Below, piece after piece: positions 57,381-64,000 of a stretch of DNA of 64,000 nucleotides. The position numbers and the translations under genes were made by a program. Within the stretch, counting starts at the first letter, position 1. Each line of letters begins with the position of its first letter. The stretch is from positions 1-64,000 of the forward strand of contig CAWHVG010000003.1 in NCBI GenBank assembly GCA_963832725.1, read 5' to 3'. The stretch comes from JAEZBP01 sp963832725. Lineage in GTDB: Bacteria > Myxococcota_A > Polyangia > Polyangiales > Sandaracinaceae. Below the pieces are notes generated by a model that worked only from the letters and a program-made list of their open reading frames with translations, ran no database searches and was not told where the DNA came from.

Positions 57381-60300
57381 CTAACGCCGCCGCATCACCC
57401 GCCGGGGAGCCGCGGCCGCGCTTCGTCTCGCCGCTGCGCGATCGGCGCTCGCGCGCAGGCTGCTCGGGCTCTCGCCCGCGTCGCCGTCCAGATGGGCCGC
57501 GAGCGCGGCGATGGTCGGGAAGCGGAAGATGTCCGTCACGGTCAGCTCACGGCTCAGGGCTTCTCTGATCTCCCGATGGGCCTGCACGGCCAGGAGCGAG
57601 TGTCCGCCCAGATCGAAGAAGTTGTCGTGACTGCCCACCCGCTCGAGCCCGAGGATCCGCTTCCAGATGCCGGCGATGGTCTCCTCCACGTCGCCCGAGG
57701 GCACGGCGCTGGCGATCGGTGTCGGCGGACCGGCGGCGTCGGGCCGCGGGAGCGAGCTCATGTCGATCTTCTTGTTCGGCGTGAGCGGGAAGCGGTCCAT
57801 CCGCACGATGTGCGAAGGCACCATGAACTCGGGTAGACGCTGGCGGAGAAATGCCTTCATGGCGCCGGCGTCGAGCTGATTCAGCGTTCGGGATGACATA
57901 GGCTACCAAGCGCGTATCCCCCGGTGCGTCCTCGCGGGCGAGCACCACCGCCTCGCGCACGCTCTGGTGCTCCGCCAGCCGCGCCTCGATCTCGCCGAGC
58001 TCGATCCGATAGCCGCGGACCTTCACCTGGTGGTCCATGCGGCCGAGGAACTCGACGTGACCGTCCGGCCGGTATCGCACCTGATCGCCGGTCCGGTACA
58101 TGCGCGCGCCGGGCTCTTCGGCGAAGGGATCGGGGAGATAGCGCGGCCCGGTGAGCTCCGGGCGCTCGAAGTAGCCGCGGGTGACGGCGTCGCCGCCGAT
58201 GTAGAGCTCCCCCGCGACGCCGACCGGCACCGGCTGGCGGTCCGAGTCGAGCACGTAGAGCCGCGTGTTCGCGATGGGACGGCCGATCGAGACCGTGCCC
58301 GGACCCAGGGGGACGAGCTCGTCGACCTCTTCGGTCGCCGACCAGATGGTGGTCTCCGTCGGGCCGTACATGTTGGTGATGCGGGCGCCGGTGGCGCGGC
58401 GCAGCTCGCGGGCCAGCGAGACCGGGAACGCCTCGCCGCCGATCAGGAGGTGCTTCAGCCCGCGCAGCGCTTCCCGCGCTGCGTCGTCGGCCAAGAGCAT
58501 GCGCGCCATCGAGGGCGTGCACTGCATGTGCGTGACGCCGCGCGAGGCGAGGAGCGCCGCGACCGGCTCGCTCTCGCTCGCATCGGTGGGCGCGCAGGCG
58601 GCGGCCCGCAGCCGGTCGAGGTAGGGCAGGTGGGTGAGCACCGTCTCGCTGTCGATCCCGAAGTCGATCAGGCAGCCGATCTCGTCGACGCCGATGGAGC
58701 GGCAGCGCGCGACCATGTCGAGGCAGCTCTCGGGCGTCCCGAAGAGGCCGCTGGTGCCGTAGTAGCGTTCGAACGCGTGGTCGAGGAGCGCCTCGGTGTC
58801 CTCGTCGGAGAGGTTCTGGAAGTTGTCCGCGAAGGAGCGGTCCTCGCGCGCATGGCGCTTGAACGCGGGGAAGGACCACGCGTGCTGCTGGATGAGCATC
58901 ATCGAGCTCCGCAGGTAGCCCTTCATCGGCTCGCGGACGGTCTCCTTCACCATCTCCTCGTCGGAGCCGACGAAGGCGTGCAGCATCAGGGTGACGTGGC
59001 CCTCGCCCGGGTGGCCGGCCTCGCGCCAGGCGGCGCGGTAGACCTCGATCTTCGCGCGCGCCTCGTCGATGCTCTGGCCGAGCAGGTGGGTGAGGATGCC
59101 GGCGCCGAGGCGACCCGCGAGCGCGAAGCGTCTCCGGGTTGCCGGCCGCCGTGATCCAGAAGGGGAGCTCCTCCTGCACCGGCCGCGGCAGCGTGCGCAC
59201 GGAGACGGGGCCGGCGGGGCCCTCGAGCTCCAGCGTCTCGCCGCGCCAGAGCCGCCGGATGACGTCGATCTCGTCGATCATCCGCTGCTTGTGCGTGCCG
59301 AAGACGCCGGGCCGGAGCACGAAGTCGTTGGGCTGCCAGCCGGCGGCGAAGGAGATGCCGACCCGGCCGTTCGAGAGGTTGTCCACCAGCGCCCACTCCT
59401 CCGCGACGCGGATCGGATGGTGGAGCGGGTTCACGCAGCTCCCGGCGCGGATCTTCACCCGCTCGGTGATCACGGCGAGCGCCGCGCTGGCGACCGAGGG
59501 GTTCGGGTAGAGCCCGCCGAAGGCGTGGAAGTGGCGCTCCGGTGTCCACACCGCGCTGAAGCCGTGGGTGTCGGCGAAGCGCGCGCCTTCCAGCAGGAGG
59601 CGGTACTTGTCGGCCGCGCGCTCCCCCTCGTCCGACGCGAAGTAGAAGAGCGAGAAGTCGATGTCGCCGCCGGTCGGTCTGGTCGGCACCGGCTTCCGCT
59701 CGGCGTCGCTCGCGAGCACCACCTCGAACCCGCGCGAGAGCGTCCAGAAGAGCTCGAGCACGGAGATGTCGAAGCTCAGGCTGGTCACCGCGAGCCAGAC
59801 GCCCGGTCGCTGGGGCGCGATGACGGCGTCCATGCCGGCGGCGAAGCTGGCCACGTTCCGGTGCTCGACCATGACCCCCTTGGGCGTGCCGGTGGAGCCG
59901 GAGGTGTAGATGAGATAGGCGAGGCTCGCGCTCGACACGGGCGAGGCCGGGCGCTCGCGCGGTCGGGAGTCGATGGCGCTCGCGTCGTCGTCGAGGAGCA
60001 CCAGCCGGCGCCCCTCCGCGGGCAGCACGCCGCGCTGTCCGGCCTGCGTGACGACGACCGGCGCGCGGCTGTCCTCGAGCATGAAGGCGATGCGCTCGGC
60101 CGGATACGTCGGGTCGAGCGGCACGTACGCGCCGCCGGCTTTCAGGATGCCGAGCGCGCCGATCATCATCTCGGCCGAGCGGTCGGTCGCCAGCCCCACC
60201 GGTACGTCCGGCCCGACACCGAGGGCCATCAACTGATGTGCGAGCTGGTTCGCTCGCTCGTCGAGCTCGGCGTAGGTCAGCGAGCCCGCTCCGTCGGTCA

Positions 60301-62011
60301 CTGCGATGGCGTCGGGCGTGCGGTCGACCTGCGCTTCGAAGAGGCGGTGCACGCAGGCGTCGCGGGCGTAGTCGGCGGCGGTGGCGTTCCACTCCACCAA
60401 CACCCGACGGCACTCGTCCTCCGAGAGGAGTGGCAGCTCGCCGACGCGAAGATCCGGCGCGCTGGCGCCCGCTTCGAAGACCACTTCGAGCTGGTGCTGG
60501 ATGCGGGCGGCCGCGTCCTCGGAGAGGCGGGTGGCGTCGAAGACGAGCGCAGCCCGCGTTCCGTCGGTCACCACGGCGGCGGCCGTGCCGGGCGGAGGCG
60601 CCGCGCGCTCGAGCTCGTCGGTGATCTCGAGCGCCACGTCCCAGTCGGGGACCCGCAGCGCCGGCTGCCTACGGATCAGGTCGGTCAGGTAGGTGCCCGC
60701 GTCGTCCAGCCGGGCCAGCTCCCGCCGGCAGGCATCGACCACGTCGCCGAAGGGCGCGCTTCGCGGCACCTCGAGCCGGAGCGGCACGTGCGTCGCGTAG
60801 AGCGGCTCGGCGCCGCGCACGCGGGGGGCGATGGCGGGGTGGCGGTAGGCGACGTCACAGCGCTCGACGCCGCCGACCCGACCGAGCCAGGCCCCGAGCG
60901 CCGCAGCCAGCGTGGCCGGATCGGCGCCGGTGCGCAGCGCTCGCCGCTCCAGCCGGACCGGCTCGGTCGCCGCGTGGCTCACCTCGGCCAACCGGGCGGG
61001 GTGCGCGGCCGCGAGCCGGCGGACGAAGAAGGGTTCGCGCCGAGCGAGGTCCGAGTCGATCTCGCTCAGGCGGGCGCGGTCCTCGGGCCGGAGCGCGAGC
61101 TGCGTCCCGGGCTCGATCCCGCGCTGCCGGCCCTCTTCGGGCGAGACGGCCGATCCGTCGGCGCTCGTCACGCCCCCGAAGATCAGCGAGCCGGTCGAGG
61201 TCGCGACCTCGAGCCCTTCGTCGTCCCAGCCGAGCACCGTCCCCGGCGGCTCGCCCACGCTGTCGGCGCCGCGCTTCACCTCGGAGACGAGCAGCGCGCC
61301 GCCCGCGGGTACGATCTTGGGCACGCCGACCGGGTTCGCGTAGCGACCGTAGTCGAGGGCTCGCACCATCGCGTCGATGCGGTGGGCCGGCTGCGTCCAA
61401 TCGACGACGCAGGCGGCCGGCGGGCGGTCGTGGCGGCCGAAGTAGGTGCGCTGGCTCAGGTCCTGCGGCCGCCGGTTCTCCTCGCCGCGGCCGAGCTCGT
61501 CGACGAGCTGCGCGAAGGTCTCGATCCCGAGCTCGTAGCAGCGGGTGTTGAGGGTGAGCGCCGTCTCCTGCTCGGCGAGCTCGAAGAGGCGCTGCGCCAC
61601 GACGTCGCCCTCGTCCACGCCGCCCTCGATCCGGTGCCACGTCACGCCGTGGGTGCGCTCGCCCTGCAGGATCGCCCAGCTCGTCGCGTTGAGCCCGGCG
61701 TAGCGCGGCAGCGGCCCGTCGTGGAAGTTGATGGCGCCACGCTCCGGCAAGCGCAGCACGTCGTCCGGGATGATGGAGAGATGTGCGATGCTGAAGAGCC
61801 ACTCGAAGGGCTCGTCCCCGATGCGGGACGCCAGGTCGGGGCCCGGCTCGATCACGCGGAGCTCGCGGTCGTGCGCCCAGCGGGCGATGTCCTCCGACTC
61901 CGTGATGACGCCGAGGACTCGATGCCCCTGCTCGAGGAGTCGTTCCGTGCATTGAACGAGCAGGGACTCGCCGCCGATCACGTAGCAACGAAATGGAATC
62001 GCGAGGTTCAT
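57381..62011 (-). CDS. NRPS-like protein: formyltransferase - partial C - adenylation interrupted by luciferase-like monooxygenase - PCP; two frameshifts
   Basis: About 1542 residues after removing extra bases at ~59128 and ~57887. Order: (1) N-formyltransferase ~1-300, catalytic INFHDGPLPRYAG with Asn and His and the Asp of EGGVDEGDVV; (2) ~300-520, a condensation-like remnant with no HHxxxDG; (3) adenylation first part ~535-770 (YLIYTSGSTGTPKGVMVEH); (4) FMN-dependent luciferase-like monooxygenase of the MupA/Atu3671 type ~780-1130 (DIDFSLFYFASDEGE, AVWTPERHFH, ISFAAGWQPNDFVL); (5) adenylation rest (NMYGPTETTIWS, YRTGDQVRYRPDG, VKVRGYRIELGE); (6) carrier protein with Ser in FFDLGGHSLL. No thioesterase. 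It should activate an amino acid, oxidise it on the carrier and perhaps N-formylate it. Start ATG 62011. It lies between wza and wzc. Confidence 0.87.
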
Positions 62012-62084
62012 CGATTCTCCATCGGTGTAGGGAAGCTTCTCGGTTGGTTCGAGGTCGATTCGCGCCGGGAGCCGAGCCGGGAGA

Positions 62085-63113
62085 TCAGGGCCGGGTGGCC
62101 ACTGCCGCAATACTCCATGTGGCGGTGGTCGCGAGGGTGGTGAGCGGACCGATGGCGGCGAGCACCTCGCGTACGTCCGCGGCCGCGCTGCTGCCGACGT
62201 AGACGACGTCACCGGGCGCGAGCACCGGGTCTGGCAGGTCGCCGGCGACGACGTGATCGACGGCGGCGTGATAGACGCGCGGGTGGCTGGCCGAGCCGCG
62301 GACGATGTGGATGTCGCCCCCGTTCGCGTCGCGGGTCAGCCCGCCCGCGAGGGCGAGGGCCTGGGTGAGCCGGATGCCCGGCCGGTAGGCCATCACGCGC
62401 GCTTGCTCCACCTCGCCGAGGACGCTGACGAGCGTGCCGAGCTGCGGCGGCACGTAGAGGTGGTCGCCCGGCTGGACCCGCACGTTGTGCCGCGGGTCGC
62501 CGGTGATCGCCTGCGCGATGCTGACCGGCACGGTCTCCCCGTTTCGCACCAGCCGTGCGCCGTCCAGATCGGCGACGATGGCGCTGACGCCGTCCTCGCT
62601 GTTGACCTCGGGACCACCGGCGGCGGCCAAGAGATCGGCGACCCGCATCCCGGGGACCACGATCACGCGACCCTGTTCGCCGACGGCGCCGATCACCGTC
62701 GCCTGATGACCCGCCGCGTCGCTCACGATGATGGTCGCGCGCACCGTGCGGTCGAAGCGGTGCAGGGCCTCCTCGATGTGCGCCTCCGCCTCCTCGAGAG
62801 GCAACCCCGCGACTTCGACGTCACCCGCCAGCGGCACGTGGAGGACGCCGCGCTCGTCGACGATCAGGCCTTCGACCTCGTCGGTGTCGAGGCTGATCAT
62901 CCGCAGCGTCACCACGTCTCCCGGGTACAGGGACATCGGGCGCGGCGGCTCGGGCTCCATGCCGGGCGGGGTCGTATCCCCGACGGCCTCGAAGCCTTCG
63001 TCGTCCCCCGGCGTGGCCGGCACCAAAGGCAGGCTACCGCCGCAGCCTGCGAGCAGCGCCACGCACGAGATGACCAGAACCAGGAGAGATGCGCTTCGTT
63101 TCGCTGGGGTCAC
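62085..63113 (-). CDS. wza: Wza-like outer-membrane polysaccharide export lipoprotein
   Basis: A protein of about 342 residues from GTG 63113 (the frame is open to 63143). A lipoprotein signal SASLLVLVISCVALLAGCG is followed by an acidic/Pro linker and the polysaccharide biosynthesis/export domain (SLYPGDVVTLRMISLD, VDERGVLHVPLAGDVEVAGL), then two SLBB domains (VIGAVGEQGRVIVVPGMRVADLLAAAGG in pieces; VSVLGEVEQARVMAYRPG, LTQALALAGGLTRDA). It forms the outer-membrane channel through which the polymer leaves the cell. It heads the minus-strand operon that continues with the NRPS-like gene 74 bases later. Confidence 0.93.
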   Translation of the reverse strand: MTPAKRSASLLVLVISCVALLAGCGGSLPLVPATPGDDEGFEAVGDTTPPGMEPEPPRPMSLYPGDVVTLRMISLDTDEVEGLIVDERGVLHVPLAGDVEVAGLPLEEAEAHIEEALHRFDRTVRATIIVSDAAGHQATVIGAVGEQGRVIVVPGMRVADLLAAAGGPEVNSEDGVSAIVADLDGARLVRNGETVPVSIAQAITGDPRHNVRVQPGDHLYVPPQLGTLVSVLGEVEQARVMAYRPGIRLTQALALAGGLTRDANGGDIHIVRGSASHPRVYHAAVDHVVAGDLPDPVLAPGDVVYVGSSAAADVREVLAAIGPLTTLATTATWSIAAVATRP

Positions 63114-63578
63114 GGTGCAACTCCGAGCCACACCGCGAAGCAAGGTCAGGGCCGAGACGCTCGCAGCGGCGTGGTCGCATGGACGCGCCCCCCGGTTGTG
63201 GCCCGGAGCCTCGGCTGGGGAAGCGCGCGCCAGCCATCACGCCCCGCGTCTCAATCGAGCAGGCCGTCGAAGTACCGAGCCCGGAGGAATTCGGAGCGCG
63301 ACGGCCCGGCCGGGTGTTCGGCCGACGAGCACTTGCTCGGAGGAACGGACGCCCAGACGGGGTGTCCCGCCCGAAGACCGAGGAGCGAGGTGCTCCAACG
63401 GACTGCCAAGCCTCCCGAGGCGCTGACACCGCCGGGACGAGCGTGGTGAGCGCCCATCGAGCGGCGTGACGAGATGCGGCACCGACGTCGTCCTTCAGCC
63501 GGCGATTTCCCTTCGGCACGAGCGTTGAATCCCGCTCCAGCCGGAATCGGGAAACTCGAACACAGGGGAATCGAGACG
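63114..63578. promoter_or_regulatory. divergent intergenic region between wza and the priming transferase
   Basis: No gene was found in these 465 bases. They should carry promoters for both directions. At 63515-63528 the stretch ggcacgagcgttga has GG and a TTGA spaced like a sigma-54 -24/-12 element (last base A instead of C), about 50 bases before the plus-strand start. The match is imperfect. Confidence 0.35.
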
Positions 63579-64000
63579 ATGCCGTCCGACCGCGGATTGA
63601 TTCGCCCATATCATTCGAAATTGGTGCTCGCCTCACGCTTGGCCGACGCCACCTGGATCGCCGTGACACATTGCGTGATGGCGCTGGTCTACGACGCACG
63701 CGCCTGGGACCCGGCCGACACCTGGGCGACCGGCGCGGCCGTGTTCGGCTTTCTCTTCGTCGCCGAGGCGTGCGGTCTGTACACCGCGTGGCGCGGTGTC
63801 CCGCTCAAGCGCGAGCTGCTGCGGGTGTGGACCGCGTGGGGCATCGTCGCGACGGTGCTGCTCTTCGCCGCGTTCGCGCTGAAAGAGAGCGCGAGCTTCA
63901 GCCGGGTGATCACGGTCGGGTGGTTCCTCGGCGCGCCCCTGGCGGTCAGCGTGTGGCGGGCGGCGGTGCGGCTGAGCCTGCAAGAGGCGCGGCGGCGCGG
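63579..64000 (+). CDS. undecaprenyl-phosphate sugar-1-phosphate transferase, N-terminal part (cut by window end)
   Basis: An open frame from ATG 63579 runs off the window (140 codons visible). It begins MPSDRGLIRPYHSKLVLASR and has hydrophobic segments near ADATWIAVTHCVMALVYD, GAAVFGFLFVAEACGLY, AWGIVATVLLFAAFAL and VGWFLGAPLAVSVWRA, in the four-to-five-helix pattern of the WbaP/WcaJ/EpsZ N-terminal region. The short YTAWRG and KRELLRVWTAWG segments between helices 2 and 3 are typical. The catalytic C-terminal domain lies outside the window. It would attach the first sugar phosphate to undecaprenyl phosphate. Divergent from wza, it fits as the priming enzyme of the locus. Confidence 0.72.
   Translation, partial: MPSDRGLIRPYHSKLVLASRLADATWIAVTHCVMALVYDARAWDPADTWATGAAVFGFLFVAEACGLYTAWRGVPLKRELLRVWTAWGIVATVLLFAAFALKESASFSRVITVGWFLGAPLAVSVWRAAVRLSLQEARRR

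Noticed and set aside
4290..59135. Programmed ribosomal frameshifting as explanation for the breaks
   Set aside because: Twelve unrelated genes break without a shared slippery motif or stimulatory structure, and all by one extra base, which fits sequencing error better.

Overview
The window is about 69-70% GC and reads like a Polyangiales-type myxobacterium (Myxococcota); this placement is an inference. The pointers are lipoproteins with Asp-Ala-Gly-rich linkers, a PKS and an NRPS-like gene among exopolysaccharide genes, a metallo-mystery pair of the type known from Myxococcus, and a complete GlgE glycogen pathway. No rRNA, tRNA, integrase, insertion sequence or CRISPR array was seen. The first ~45 bases resemble a long-read sequencing adapter. 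Twelve otherwise intact genes or gene segments can be restored by removing a single extra base each, so the source looks like an imperfectly polished long-read assembly. I treat these breaks as sequencing errors and give repaired gene extents.

Layout. 1-1.3 kb: two family 2 glycosyltransferases with many indels (minus). 1.3-7.8 kb: a one-module type I PKS ordered KS-AT-KR-DH-ACP-TE (minus). 7.8-9.0 kb: a lower-GC gap with a possible 96-aa gene and a decayed partial copy of the neighbouring DNA glycosylase gene. 9.0-10.8 kb: DNA glycosylase and aldo/keto reductase. 11.0-18.4 kb (plus): a type VI secretion-type spike cassette of PAAR-like protein, VgrG lacking a C-terminal tail, a separate 1248-aa tail-like protein, and a methyltransferase with the regulatory domain known from protein-lysine methyltransferases. 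18.6-20.2 kb: a lipoprotein metalloprotease. 20.3-22.3 kb: a GT4 and a small lipoprotein.

22.4-25.8 kb: dTDP-L-rhamnose operon rfbBACD (minus), divergent from a plus-strand run of polymerase/ligase-like protein, GT4 and Wzx-like flippase (26.0-30.4 kb), followed by a small charged protein and a beta-helix lipoprotein. 32.2-42.1 kb (minus): GlgE, a TreS-maltokinase fusion and GlgB, with an FHA-GGDEF diguanylate cyclase and a GH63-like glucosidase downstream. 42.2-46.7 kb (plus): RND efflux adaptor and pump. 46.8-48.7 kb (minus): MbnH-like di-heme enzyme and MbnP-like copper protein. 48.8-49.7 kb: about 42 copies of a 21-bp tandem repeat. 49.8-63.1 kb (minus): an eight-gene exopolysaccharide operon of Wza, a formyltransferase/adenylation/luciferase-like monooxygenase/carrier NRPS-like protein, Wzc without a clear Walker A, PssD, PssE, a sugar epimerase, AsnB and GT2. 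At the end a polyprenyl-phosphate sugar transferase starts on the plus strand and runs off the window.

Together the rhamnose, polymerase, flippase, Wza/Wzc, PssDE and priming-transferase genes make a Wzx/Wzy-type exopolysaccharide locus. The most unusual content is the NRPS-like gene inside the export operon, the VgrG whose tail is a separate protein followed by a methyltransferase, and the large minisatellite upstream of mbnP.
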